Positions 54,854-63,792 of a stretch of DNA of 64,000 nucleotides are shown here, one piece after another. How positions within the stretch are numbered: position 1 is the stretch's first letter; every line of letters starts with the position of its first letter. Source of the DNA: JAHWKI01 sp035513575 (GTDB lineage Bacteria > Gemmatimonadota > Gemmatimonadetes > Longimicrobiales > RSA9); NCBI GenBank assembly GCA_035513575.1, contig DATKBW010000045.1, forward strand, positions 1-64,000, in the 5' to 3' direction. The translations under genes and the position numbers were made by a program. The notes below the pieces were generated by a model. That model was not told the origin of the DNA. It saw only the letters and a list, made by a program, of their open reading frames with translations, and searched no databases.

Positions 54854-56656
54854 ATGGCCGCCACGGATATCGAGCCGCTCCACGAAGAAGAAGCCCTCGG
54901 CAAGGCGTACGACGCCCGCCTCATGCGCCGGCTGCTGCGCTACCTCCGCCCCTACCGCTGGTGGGTCATCCTCGGGGTCCTGGGGCTCCTGGTCATCGCC
55001 GTCCTCGAGCTGGTCGGGCCCTGGCTCACCAAGGTCGCCCTCGACGACGCCATCCCCGCCGGCGACCTCGGCCTCCTCGCCACCCTCGCCACCGCGTTCA
55101 TCGCCGCGCTCGTCCTCGGCTTCGCCCTGGAATACGGCCAGCAGATCCTGACGACCTGGCTCGGCCAGAAGATCATGTTCGATCTGCGGCGCGAGATCTT
55201 CGCCCACCTCCAGAGGCAGGGGCTCGCGTTCTTCGACCGGAACCCCGTCGGGCGCCTCATGACCCGCGTCACCAACGACGTGGAGGTGCTCAACCAGCTC
55301 TTCAGCTCGGGCATCGTCACCGTATTCGGCGACGTCTTCACCCTCGTCCTCATCGTCGGCGTCATGCTCTGGCTCGACTGGCGGCTCGCCCTCGTCGCCT
55401 TCGCCGTCATGCCCTTCGTGATCCTCGTCGCCTTCCTCTTCCGCAAGAAGGTCCGCAACGCCTACCGCGACATCCGCGTCCTCCTGGCCCGCATCAACTC
55501 ATTCCTCCAGGAACGGATCACCGGCGTGTCCGTGGTCCAGCTCTTCGGCCGGGAGGAGCGGACCACCGAGCGGTTCGGGCGCATCAACGACGACCACCTC
55601 CGCGCACACCTCCGCTCCATCCGCTACTACGCCCTCTTCTTCCCCGCCATCGAGCTGCTCACGACCATCGCCCTCGCCCTCATCCTCGTCTATGGCGGCG
55701 GGCGCATGATCGAGGGGACGATCTCCGTCGGCATCGTCACGGCCTTCCTCATGTACGCCCGGCGCTTCTTCCGCCCCATCGAGGACCTCTCCGAGAAGTA
55801 CAACATGCTCCAGGGCGCCATGGCGTCCTCCGAGCGCATCTTCCGGCTCCTCGACACCGACCCCGCCATCGAGGACCTCGCCGACGCCGCGGCCCTCCCC
55901 GAGCCCGGCCGCGGCGAGATCGAGTTCCGGAACGTCTGGTTCGCCTACCAGAAGGACGGGGACGGCGAGTGGGACTGGGTCCTCCAGGGCATCTCCTTCC
56001 GCGCCCGCCCCGGCGAGCGCGTCGCCGTGGTCGGCCACACCGGCGCCGGAAAGACCACGCTCATCTCGCTCCTCATGCGCTTCTACGAGCCCCAGAAAGG
56101 CGAGATCCTCTTCGACGGCATCCCCATCGGCAGCGTGCCACAGAAACAGCTCCGGGAACGGATCGGCCTCGTCCTCCAAGACGTCTTCCTGTTCAGCAGC
56201 AGCGTCGAATACAACATCCGCCTCGGCCGCGACGACATCGACGACGGCCGCGTCCGCCGCGCCGCCGCGCGCGTCGGCGCCGACCGCCACATCGCACGGC
56301 TGCCGAAAGGCTACGAGGAGTCCCTGGGCGAGCGGGGCGCCAGCCTGTCCGTCGGCCAGCGCCAGCTCCTCTCCTTCGCCCGCGCCCTCGCCTTCGACCC
56401 CCTCGTCCTCGTCCTCGACGAGGCCACCAGTTCCGTGGACTCCGAGCTCGAGGCCCAGATCCAGGAGGCCCTCGAGAAGCTCATGGAGGGGCGCACCTCC
56501 CTCGTCATCGCGCACCGCCTCTCCACCATCCAGAACGCCGACCGCATCCTCGTCTTCCACCACGGCCAGCTGCGGGAGGAAGGCACCCACCTCGAGCTGC
56601 TGGCCGAGGGCGGGCTGTACGCGCGGCTGCATGAGCTGCAGCTCGCACCGGCGTAG
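54854..56656 (+). CDS. MsbA-like ABC exporter (fused TMD-NBD)
   Basis: This 600-aa half-transporter works as a dimer in the inner membrane. Six transmembrane helices occupy about 35-320. The nucleotide-binding domain has Walker A VGHTGAGKTT (about 396-405), Q-loop region LVLQDVFLFS, signature LSVGQRQ, Walker B LVLVLDEATSSVD and H-loop IAHRLST. The signature lacks the usual first Gly (LSVGQ for LSGGQ), common in this subfamily. ATG 54854 lies 6 nt after TAGCTT, suggesting a leaderless transcript. The cargo (lipid, drug or peptide) is unknown. Confidence 0.92.
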   Translation: MAATDIEPLHEEEALGKAYDARLMRRLLRYLRPYRWWVILGVLGLLVIAVLELVGPWLTKVALDDAIPAGDLGLLATLATAFIAALVLGFALEYGQQILTTWLGQKIMFDLRREIFAHLQRQGLAFFDRNPVGRLMTRVTNDVEVLNQLFSSGIVTVFGDVFTLVLIVGVMLWLDWRLALVAFAVMPFVILVAFLFRKKVRNAYRDIRVLLARINSFLQERITGVSVVQLFGREERTTERFGRINDDHLRAHLRSIRYYALFFPAIELLTTIALALILVYGGGRMIEGTISVGIVTAFLMYARRFFRPIEDLSEKYNMLQGAMASSERIFRLLDTDPAIEDLADAAALPEPGRGEIEFRNVWFAYQKDGDGEWDWVLQGISFRARPGERVAVVGHTGAGKTTLISLLMRFYEPQKGEILFDGIPIGSVPQKQLRERIGLVLQDVFLFSSSVEYNIRLGRDDIDDGRVRRAAARVGADRHIARLPKGYEESLGERGASLSVGQRQLLSFARALAFDPLVLVLDEATSSVDSELEAQIQEALEKLMEGRTSLVIAHRLSTIQNADRILVFHHGQLREEGTHLELLAEGGLYARLHELQLAPA

Positions 56657-56662
56657 CCGGTG
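56646..56662 (+). terminator. hairpin spanning the ABC exporter stop codon
   Basis: CACCGGC - GTA - GCCGGTG is a perfect 7-bp stem that includes the TAG stop, followed immediately by GGCGCGCGC - TGCG - CGCGCGC, a second stem. No U-tract. Confidence 0.4.
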
Positions 56663-56679
56663 GGCGCGCGCTGCGCGCG

Positions 56680-56887
56680 CGCAAGAGGGCTCGCTGGCGC
56701 TCGCAAGGGTGGGGGGATCAGTGGCGGATATGGTTTTCGCACCAGCGGATCACGCGCAGCGCGTCCAGCACCAGCCGCGGTTCCCTTTCCTCGCCGTCGC
56801 CATCGCTCATGCCGCCAACAAGCCACCTCCGAAGGGGCACCGCGATAGCCCGATGCCCCTCTTGCGAGCGCAGCGAGCCCTCTTGCG
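56680..56887. repeat. 28-bp inverted repeats flanking about 150 bp (unclassified element)
   Basis: The left arm (56680-56707) and right arm (56861-56887) are reverse complements over 27 of 28 positions with one single-base gap. The right arm contains CTTGCGAGCGCAGCGAGCCC. The 153 bp between them hold no full gene; on the minus strand there is a 30-codon frame, starting MSDGDGEEREPRLVL and ending IRWCENHIRH, which could be a remnant. Size and symmetry recall a miniature inverted-repeat element or a structured RNA. A related CTTGCGAGC motif follows at 56882. No target-site duplication was found by eye. Together with the next entry this accounts for most of the 365-nt gap before the response regulator. 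Confidence 0.6.
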
Positions 56888-56902
56888 AGCCGAAGGCGAG
56901 CC

Positions 56903-56936
56903 CCATGGGGCGCGGGCGCCAGCCCGCGCCCCATGG
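56903..56936. repeat. 15-bp perfect palindrome
   Basis: CCATGGGGCGCGGGC (56903-56917) and GCCCGCGCCCCATGG (56922-56936) are separated by four bases. The stem is long enough to act as a terminator or to extrude as a cruciform. The remainder to 57021 is the upstream region of the response regulator, in which I see no convincing promoter. Confidence 0.75.
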
Positions 56937-57021
56937 CTCAGTTATTGCCGCCTCCAATCCCCGGACACAATGCGGGAACCGCTAAACGGCCGGTCCTTTC
57001 TCCGACCGGAAAAACTGAGCC

Positions 57022-57408
57022 ATGGCCGAGACCTCGATTCTGATCGTCGACGACGACCCCGATTCCCTGGATATTGTCCGGACGTTCCTGGAATCGAAGG
57101 GGTATCGTGTCACCACCGCCCCCGATGGCAGGACCGCCCTGGCGAAGCTCGAGGACGCCCGCCCGGCGCTGGTGCTGCTGGACGTCATGATGCCCGGGAT
57201 GGACGGGTGGGAGGTCGCGCGGGTCATCAAGAACCACCCGGACTTCGGCGACACGCGCGTGGTGATGCTCACGGCGCGGAGCGGGTTCGCGGACAAGCAG
57301 GAAGGTCTGCGCTCCGGCGCCGACGACTACATCGTCAAGCCGATCCGGCTGGACGAGCTCGCCACCCGCGTGGAGAAGAATCTGGAGGCACGGGCGAACG
57401 CATCGTGA
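57022..57408 (+). CDS. single-domain response regulator (CheY-like)
   Basis: This 128-aa REC domain carries the acidic pair in ILIVDDDPD, the phospho-acceptor Asp in LVLLDVMMPGMDGW (about residue 54), Thr in VVMLTARSG and the Lys in YIVKPIRLDEL. It has no output domain. It overlaps the GGDEF/EAL gene as GTGA, so its output is most likely that protein or its cyclic-di-GMP pathway. No histidine kinase is nearby. Confidence 0.93.
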   Translation: MAETSILIVDDDPDSLDIVRTFLESKGYRVTTAPDGRTALAKLEDARPALVLLDVMMPGMDGWEVARVIKNHPDFGDTRVVMLTARSGFADKQEGLRSGADDYIVKPIRLDELATRVEKNLEARANAS

Positions 57409-59054
57409 AGATCGTCGCCATCGTCCAGGACTCGTCGCTCCGGGACTCGCTGGACGGGGTCGCCGGCCGCCTCAAGGCGGAGCTGCGTGTCGCGCTGTAC
57501 GACGACGCGGCGACGCCGTCCGGGAACGGCAAGCCCGTTCAGGCGGACGTCCTGGTGGTGGAGATGCCCGAGGACCGGTGTCTGGACGGGGTGGCGGCGC
57601 TGGCGGAGCGGATCGGCGCCGCGCTCGTCGTCGCCTGCCGGTCCATGGCGGACTGCAGCGCGGCGGGGCTCTCGGAGGCCCACGACTGGATCCTCCTCCC
57701 GACGGACGAGGAGGAGCTCGAGGCCCGTCTCGGGACCGCCCGGCAGCGCGCCGTGACGGAGGCCATCGAGAAGGGGCGGAGCAACGCCGCCGAGCTGCTC
57801 CGCTACGAGGAGCTGCTGCACGACCGCCTGACCGGCTTCCCGACGCTCCCCGTGATGATGGAGCAGGCCCGCGACATCATGGAAGCGCGGGGGGAGCTCA
57901 CGATCCTCTACATCCAGTTCGTCTGGTACGAGAAGATCGAGGAGATCTACGGCTGGCAGAAGCTGGATGACGTCCTGGAGTCCACCGCGCGGGGGGTGAA
58001 GGAGTTCTACCAGCGGCACCATCCGGACTCCAACAACCTCATGATGGTGTCCCACATCGGCGATGACGACTTCATCCTGTTCACGGAGATGCCCCGTGTC
58101 GCCGACGCGGACCAGCCGGAGCGGGCGCTGAAGGAGCTGACGCAGCGGCTGGAGAACTACCTGCGGGAGCAGCTCGAGAACGACCACTCCGAGGACATCG
58201 CCGCGCTGTGCGGCATCTACGTGGGCGCGGCGAAGGTGTTCCGCAACCCGAAGATCCGCATGGAGCGCATGATCTACCGCGGGATCCGCGAAGCGGCGCA
58301 GGCCGCCCGGGGGGCCAAGGAGTGGGAGCGGAGCCGGAAGATCTCCGACCTGAAGTCCCTCCTCCGGGAGGGCGCCGTCTACATGGAGTACCACCCCATC
58401 ATCGTGACGCAGACGGAGGAGATCTACGGCTACGAGGCGCTGGCGCGGGGGCGCCGGCGCGGGCTCCGGTCGCCGGAGGTGCTGCTCGAGGTGGCGTCGG
58501 AGGCCAACCTCCTCTGGGAGCTGTCCCGGCTGCTGCGCAAGCGCGCGGTGCAGGGGATCGCCCACGAGCTGCAAGAGGGGCAGCGCCTGTTCCTCAACGT
58601 GGACCCGCACGACTTCAACGACCCCGAGTTCCGCGACCTCACCCCCGAGGCCCTGGGGCTGGACGTCCCGGACCGGCTGGTGCTGGAGATCACCGAGCGG
58701 ACCGCCATCAGCGACTACCCCCAGTTCCAGGAATACCTGAAGACGTTCCGCGACCGCGGCTTCCGCTTCGCCGTCGATGACGCGGGCAGCGGCTATGCCG
58801 GGCTGGGCTCCATCGCCAACCTGGAGCCCGACTACATCAAGCTGGACATCTCGCTAATCTCCAACATCGACACCAACTTCCTGAAACAGAACCTGGTGGA
58901 GACACTGGTGAAGTTCGCCGAGAGCTTCGGCGCCATGGTCGTCGCGGAGGGGGTCGAGCGCCGCGAGGAGTTCGAGACCGTGAAGCAGATCGGCGTCCAC
59001 CTGACCCAGGGATTCCTCTTCCACAAGCCCCGCCTCGCCGGCGTCAAGACCTGA
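57405..59054 (+). CDS. degenerate GGDEF - EAL protein with N-terminal REC-like domain
   Basis: This is a 549-aa soluble protein from GTG 57405. Residues about 1-115 look like a receiver fold with an unusual acceptor region (VLVVEMPEDRCLDG), so phosphorylation is doubtful. A GGDEF-type domain (about 140-300) reads HIGDDDF in place of GGDEF and is probably inactive as a cyclase. The EAL domain (about 320-549) keeps EALARG, LFLNVDP, LEITERTA, DDAGSGYAGL, IKLD, VAEGVE and QGFLF, so phosphodiesterase activity on c-di-GMP is plausible. Translational coupling to the stand-alone REC protein suggests a two-protein switch. Confidence 0.88.
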   Translation: MKIVAIVQDSSLRDSLDGVAGRLKAELRVALYDDAATPSGNGKPVQADVLVVEMPEDRCLDGVAALAERIGAALVVACRSMADCSAAGLSEAHDWILLPTDEEELEARLGTARQRAVTEAIEKGRSNAAELLRYEELLHDRLTGFPTLPVMMEQARDIMEARGELTILYIQFVWYEKIEEIYGWQKLDDVLESTARGVKEFYQRHHPDSNNLMMVSHIGDDDFILFTEMPRVADADQPERALKELTQRLENYLREQLENDHSEDIAALCGIYVGAAKVFRNPKIRMERMIYRGIREAAQAARGAKEWERSRKISDLKSLLREGAVYMEYHPIIVTQTEEIYGYEALARGRRRGLRSPEVLLEVASEANLLWELSRLLRKRAVQGIAHELQEGQRLFLNVDPHDFNDPEFRDLTPEALGLDVPDRLVLEITERTAISDYPQFQEYLKTFRDRGFRFAVDDAGSGYAGLGSIANLEPDYIKLDISLISNIDTNFLKQNLVETLVKFAESFGAMVVAEGVERREEFETVKQIGVHLTQGFLFHKPRLAGVKT

Positions 59055-59075
59055 TCGGCAGGCGGCCCGGAGCCG

Positions 59076-60977
59076 ATGCCCGATCCCGTTCCCGAGAATC
59101 CGGACCGCCACGGCGACGACGCCCCGGCGGCGACGCTGGAGGCCAGCGCCGCGCGCTACCACGGCCGCCGCGATGCCGCCGCGGCCGAGCGCGACCGTCT
59201 GAAGGGACGCGCGTCGCGGCTGTCGAACGCCCGGCTCCTCGCGTTCGTCATCGCCATCGGAGCGCTGGTCTGGGCCGAGCTGCGGCCCGAGATGGGCGCC
59301 GTGGCGTTCGCGCTGTTCGCCCTCTCGCTGCTCGCCTTCTTCGGGCTCATCGTCGTGCATTCGCGCGTGACCGCCGCGGAGCGCCGCGCCGCCGAGCTGG
59401 CCCGCGTCAACGACGAGGGCGCGGCCCGGCTCCGGCGGGACTGGGATGCCGTTCCGCCGGCGCTGGAGCGGGCGGAGCCGGGGCACCCGTACGCCCACGA
59501 CCTGGACGTCTTCGGCCACGGCTCGATCGCGCGGCTGCTCGGCACGACCGGGACCGGCGTCGGCCGGTCGCGGCTCCACGGCTGGCTCCTGAACGCGGCC
59601 GGGACCGGGGAAGCCCGGGATCGGCAGTCGGCGGTCCGGGAGCTGGTCCCGGCGCTCGATTTCCGCCAGGAGCTGCAGGTGGCGGCTCGTCTCGCCGGGG
59701 ACCCGGACCGCGACGCGCTGCGAGCCTTCCTCGGCTGGGCGGAGGACGAGCCCTGGCTCCGCCACCGCCCCCTCGTCCGCTGGCTCTCCCGCCTGATCCC
59801 CGCCGCGACGGTGGTGCTGGCTACCCTCCACATCGAGGGGACGCTCGACCGCCCCTGGTGGATCCTGACGCTCCTGGGGGGCATCATCTTCGCGGCCGGG
59901 GTGAGCCGACGCATCCACCGGGTGTTCGACCGCGCCTCCCTCGGCGACGCCGGGCTGCGCCATTACGCGGAGGTCGTCCGCATCATCCAGCGCCAGGACT
60001 TCCGCACGGACCGGCTGCGCCGGGCGCGGGCGGCGCTCATCGAGGAGTCCGATGCCAGCGCCGAGCTCGAGCGGCTGGGCTGGCTGATCGAGCTCGCGGA
60101 CCTGCGCCACAACGGGATGTTCTACCTGCTGGTCCACTGGCCCACGCTCTGGGATTTCCACGTGCTCGGCGCCCTGGAGCGCTGGCAGCGGCGGTCGGGC
60201 GGCCGCGTGCGGGCCTGGGTCGAGGCCGTCGCCGAGCTGGATGCCCTCGCCGCCCTCGCCGGGCCGCCCCACGACGAGCCCGGGTGGTGCTTCCCCGAGC
60301 TGGTGGACGCGGCCGGGGAGCCGCGCTTCGTCGCCGAGGGGCTCGCCCACCCGCTCCTCCCCGCGGACGGCCGCGTCCCGAACGACGTCGTCGTCGGCCC
60401 CCCCGACACCTTCCTGATGGTGACCGGGTCCAACATGTCGGGGAAGAGCACGCTGCTCCGGGCCATCGGCGTGAACGCCGTGCTGGCGCTGGCCGGCGGG
60501 CCGGTGTGCGCCCGCCGCCTGACGACGCCCCCGCTCGATGTCTTCACCAGCATGCGGATCGAGGACTCCCTCGAGCGCGGCGTCTCGCTGTTCATGGCCG
60601 AGCTCCAGCGCCTCAAGATGGTCGTGGACGCGGCGGACGCCGCCGGTGACCGGCCGGTGCTCTACCTGCTGGACGAGATCCTCCACGGGACCAACACCGC
60701 CGAGCGGCAGGTCGCGGTGCGGGAGGTGCTCTCCCACCTCCTGGCCAGCCGCGCCATCGGCGCCATCTCCACCCACGACCTCGAGCTCGCCGCCGCCGAC
60801 CCCCTCGCCCCGGTGGTGGTCCCCGTCCACTTCCAGGAGACCGTCCACCCGGAGGGGCACGAGCCGCCGATGACGTTCGACTACGCGCTCAGGGAAGGGG
60901 TCGCGACATCGACCAACGCGCTGAAGCTGGTCCGGCTGGTGGGGCTGGGAGTGGGGTCGACGGCGACCTCGATGTGA
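59076..60977 (+). CDS. membrane-anchored MutS-like ATPase
   Basis: This 633-aa protein has a C-terminal MutS domain V ATPase: Walker A MVTGSNMSGKSTLLRAIG (about 449-466), SLFMAELQRLKMVV, Walker B LYLLDEILHGTN and the trans-acting ISTHDLEL. Ahead of it is a clamp-like helical region without the mismatch-recognition domain I. Two hydrophobic pairs (about 52-90 and 232-275) indicate transmembrane anchoring, unlike true MutS. Such MutS-like membrane proteins occur in Bacteroidota and Gemmatimonadota, function unknown. It follows the EAL gene by 21 nt. Confidence 0.85.
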   Translation: MPDPVPENPDRHGDDAPAATLEASAARYHGRRDAAAAERDRLKGRASRLSNARLLAFVIAIGALVWAELRPEMGAVAFALFALSLLAFFGLIVVHSRVTAAERRAAELARVNDEGAARLRRDWDAVPPALERAEPGHPYAHDLDVFGHGSIARLLGTTGTGVGRSRLHGWLLNAAGTGEARDRQSAVRELVPALDFRQELQVAARLAGDPDRDALRAFLGWAEDEPWLRHRPLVRWLSRLIPAATVVLATLHIEGTLDRPWWILTLLGGIIFAAGVSRRIHRVFDRASLGDAGLRHYAEVVRIIQRQDFRTDRLRRARAALIEESDASAELERLGWLIELADLRHNGMFYLLVHWPTLWDFHVLGALERWQRRSGGRVRAWVEAVAELDALAALAGPPHDEPGWCFPELVDAAGEPRFVAEGLAHPLLPADGRVPNDVVVGPPDTFLMVTGSNMSGKSTLLRAIGVNAVLALAGGPVCARRLTTPPLDVFTSMRIEDSLERGVSLFMAELQRLKMVVDAADAAGDRPVLYLLDEILHGTNTAERQVAVREVLSHLLASRAIGAISTHDLELAAADPLAPVVVPVHFQETVHPEGHEPPMTFDYALREGVATSTNALKLVRLVGLGVGSTATSM

Positions 60978-60992
60978 GACGGCGGTGCCGCG

Positions 60993-62477
60993 TCAGCGCA
61001 CCCCGGCCGAGTCCGCCGCCACCCCGATCGGCGCGGTGTCTTCCGCCGTCGGCCCGGGCTCCGGCGGCTCGTACAGCGACGCGCCACGCCCGGCGAACCA
61101 CGGCTCGCGGCCGCGCGCGGTGGCGAGGGGCCGGGCGTCGTAGCGGCCCGCGGGGTTCCACAGGATCCACTCGGTCAGCCCCGCGTCGTAGACGGCGTCG
61201 ATCTGCGCGCGGATGTACTCGGGCGTGTAATCGGGCGGCCCCAGGTCGAACGCCTGGAGCCACGGCCGGATCGTGGCCGCGCCCTCGATGTCGCGGGACC
61301 GGCTCACGCCGTGATTCAGCGCCTTCAGCACGACCTGGTAGGGCGCCGCGTTCGGCCGCGGGAATCCCCACGTGCCGCGCGGGTAGTGGGACGGGTAGAC
61401 CATGGGCAGCAGCACGTCCATGACATCGGCCATGTCCTCCCAGAGCTGGCCGATCCCCACGTCCCGGAACGCCGACGTCGTGATCCCGAAGACGTCCGCG
61501 GTGATGGGCACGCCCAGCGGGTCCAGCTCCTCCCGGGAGCGGATCATGAACGCCCGGATCCCCTGCGACATCGTCCGCCCCCGCCTCGCCCGGTAGACGG
61601 CCTCCGTCATGTACGACTGCGGCGCATCGGGGAAGCGCACGTAGTCCCACTGCACCTCGCTGAACCCGAGGGCGATCGCCTCCCGCGCCAACTCGATGTT
61701 GTACGCCCAGACGTCCTCGTTGAACGCGTCCACCCAGCGGACGCCCTTGTCGTCCTGCCAGACGCTCCCGTCCGCCCGCTGGACCGCCCACTCGGGACGC
61801 GCGTCCGCCAGCAGCGGGTCCTTGAAGGCGACGATCCGGGCGATCGGGTAGATCCCGTGATCCCGGAGCTGCGCCAGCATCTCGCGCACGTCCCGGATCT
61901 TCAGGCGACGGTCCGCCCCCAGCTGCTTCGCCAGCGGGACCTCCGTCGCGTAGCTCACCTCGCCCGTCACGTCCTTGATGTCGATGACGAACGCGTTCAC
62001 CTCGGTCTCGTCCGCCAGACGGATCAGCTCCGGCAGACGACGCGCGCTCCCCGCCGGCCACGAGCCGATGTAGAGGCCCCGCACCGCCCTCGGCTTCGCC
62101 ACCCGCTGGGACGCCGGCTCGGCGCTGATGGGGCTCTGCTCACGGGGCGACGCCCAGTCGCGCCGGACGGGCGCCGGGTCGGGCGGGCGGTCGTCCGACG
62201 CCGGCTCGGGGCCGCCGTCCGGCCCGCCCCCGCTCTCCGCCGTCGTGGCGCCGTCCCCGTCCGCGAGCCCCGCCGCCTCGGCCAGCGGCTCGATGGCACC
62301 GGCCGCATCGAGCACCGCGGCGGGGTCGGCCGGCGGGTCGACCGGCGGGTCACCGCCGTAGCGCGTGGCCACGCCGGCGACACCCAGCGCCGCGATGGCG
62401 AACACACCCGCGGCGAGCTTCAGCCGCCTGCGCGCCAGGGCCTCCGCCCCCGTGACCCGATCTCCCCGCTGCTCCAT
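60993..62477 (-). CDS. putative glycoside hydrolase (DUF4015 family), membrane-anchored
   Basis: This 494-aa protein has an N-terminal transmembrane anchor (about 20-40), a Pro/Asp/Gly-rich linker (45-125) and a TIM-barrel-like DUF4015 domain (about 130-460). Typical strands are VRGLYIGSWPAGS, VNAFVIDIKDVTGEVSY, YPIARIVAFKDP, VQWDYVRFPDAP and PMVYPSHYP. Acidic residues in KDVTGE and QWDYVRFPD are candidates for catalysis. It probably acts in the periplasm or outside on a glycan. It converges on the MutS-like gene. No polysaccharide genes are adjacent. Confidence 0.87.
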   Translation of the reverse strand: MEQRGDRVTGAEALARRRLKLAAGVFAIAALGVAGVATRYGGDPPVDPPADPAAVLDAAGAIEPLAEAAGLADGDGATTAESGGGPDGGPEPASDDRPPDPAPVRRDWASPREQSPISAEPASQRVAKPRAVRGLYIGSWPAGSARRLPELIRLADETEVNAFVIDIKDVTGEVSYATEVPLAKQLGADRRLKIRDVREMLAQLRDHGIYPIARIVAFKDPLLADARPEWAVQRADGSVWQDDKGVRWVDAFNEDVWAYNIELAREAIALGFSEVQWDYVRFPDAPQSYMTEAVYRARRGRTMSQGIRAFMIRSREELDPLGVPITADVFGITTSAFRDVGIGQLWEDMADVMDVLLPMVYPSHYPRGTWGFPRPNAAPYQVVLKALNHGVSRSRDIEGAATIRPWLQAFDLGPPDYTPEYIRAQIDAVYDAGLTEWILWNPAGRYDARPLATARGREPWFAGRGASLYEPPEPGPTAEDTAPIGVAADSAGVR

Positions 62478-62583
62478 CCGGTGCTGCCTCTCGACTCTGC
62501 TGGCTTCCAGCTATCGGTGTCCCAATATGTTAGCCGCCCACCCGGCGCACAACAAACGTCGCGGCCGGCCCCCGTCGCGGCCG

Positions 62584-63792
62584 TCAGTAACGCGGGAAGG
62601 ACGGGTCCACCTCGTCTCCCCAGGCCAGCACCCCACCGCGCAGGTTCCGGGCCCGCTCGAATCCGCGCGCCCTCAGGTAGCGCACCACCTCCATGCTCCG
62701 GGCGCCGGACCGGCAGTAGAGGACGATCTCGTCCCCCGGATCCAGCTCCTCCAGCCGCTCCGGGATCTCGTTCATGGGGATCAGACGCGCGCCGTACTCC
62801 CCCAGGTTCGCGATCCCCCACTCGAACGGCTCCCGCACATCGATCAGCTCGACGCTCTCCCCCCGGTCCAGCCGCTCCTTCAACTCCCCCACATCGATCT
62901 CCTCCCCCACCGCTCCCTCCATTCCCGCGTGCCCATGCGTACCCGTACTCGTACCCGTGCCCGTCTCCGTACCCGTGCCCGCCCCCCCCACCCCGCAGAA
63001 CGCCTCGTAATCGATGAGCTCCGTCACGCTCGGATCGTCCCCGCACGCCGGGCACTCCGGGTTCCGCCGCAGCTTCAGCTCCCGGAACTTCAGTGCCAGC
63101 CCGTCGAACAGGAGCAGCCGTCCCACCAGCGGCTGCCCCACCCCCGTGATGAGCTTGATGGCCTCCAGCGCCTGGAGCGAGCCGATGATCCCCGGCAGCA
63201 CCCCCAGCACCCCTCCCTCCGCGCACGACGGCACGAGCCCCGGCGGCGGCGGCTGCCGGAAGAGGCAGCGGTAGCACGGCGCCCCGTCGCCGCCGCCGAA
63301 CACCGACACCTGCCCCTCGAACTTGAGGATCGACCCGTAGACGTTCCGCTTCCCCAGCAGCACGCACGCGTCGTTCACGAGGTAGCGCGTCGGGAAGTTG
63401 TCCGTCCCGTCCACGACGATGTCGTAGCCGGCCAGGATATCCAGGGCATTGTCGCTGGTGAGCCGCGCCTCGTGGAGGACCACGTCGATGTGGGGGTTCA
63501 GGTCCCGGAGCCGCTCCGATGCGGCATCCAGCTTCGGCCGCCCCAGGTCCCCCTCGCCGTACAGGACCTGCCGCTGCAGGTTGCTCGCGTCCACCCGGTC
63601 GAAGTCCACCAGCCCCAGCGTCCCCACCCCCGCCGCGGCCAGGTACAGCGACACCGGGGACCCGAGCCCGCCCGCGCCCACCACCAGCACCCGCGCCCCC
63701 TTCAGCTTCGCCTGCCCGGCGGGGCCGATCTCCGGCAGCACGAGGTGCCGGGCATAGCGCAGCGACTCGGCCGGGGTGAAGTCCACGCTCAC
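62584..63792 (-). CDS. moeB: MoeB/ThiF-type adenylyltransferase fused to rhodanese
   Basis: This 402-aa E1-like enzyme activates the C-terminal Gly of MoaD/ThiS-type sulfur carriers and loads sulfur. The E1 domain (about 1-265) has VLVVGAGGLGSPVSLYL, VDFDRVDASNLQRQ, VDGTDNFPTRY, an active-site Cys region SCAEGGVLG and zinc Cys pairs CYRC and CPAC. A GTGTETGTGTSTGT linker from a 6-bp DNA repeat leads to a rhodanese domain (about 300-402) with Cys in VLYCRSGARS. GTG 63792 overlaps the sulfur-carrier stop. It resembles MoeZ/MoeBR proteins. Confidence 0.93.
   Translation of the reverse strand: MSVDFTPAESLRYARHLVLPEIGPAGQAKLKGARVLVVGAGGLGSPVSLYLAAAGVGTLGLVDFDRVDASNLQRQVLYGEGDLGRPKLDAASERLRDLNPHIDVVLHEARLTSDNALDILAGYDIVVDGTDNFPTRYLVNDACVLLGKRNVYGSILKFEGQVSVFGGGDGAPCYRCLFRQPPPPGLVPSCAEGGVLGVLPGIIGSLQALEAIKLITGVGQPLVGRLLLFDGLALKFRELKLRRNPECPACGDDPSVTELIDYEAFCGVGGAGTGTETGTGTSTGTHGHAGMEGAVGEEIDVGELKERLDRGESVELIDVREPFEWGIANLGEYGARLIPMNEIPERLEELDPGDEIVLYCRSGARSMEVVRYLRARGFERARNLRGGVLAWGDEVDPSFPRY

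Noticed and set aside
56718..56957. 79-codon minus-strand frame in the inverted-repeat region
   Set aside because: The frame crosses both the right inverted arm and the palindrome, and the upstream part translates repeat sequence. Only the last 30 codons look protein-like, so it is mentioned as a possible remnant, not a gene.
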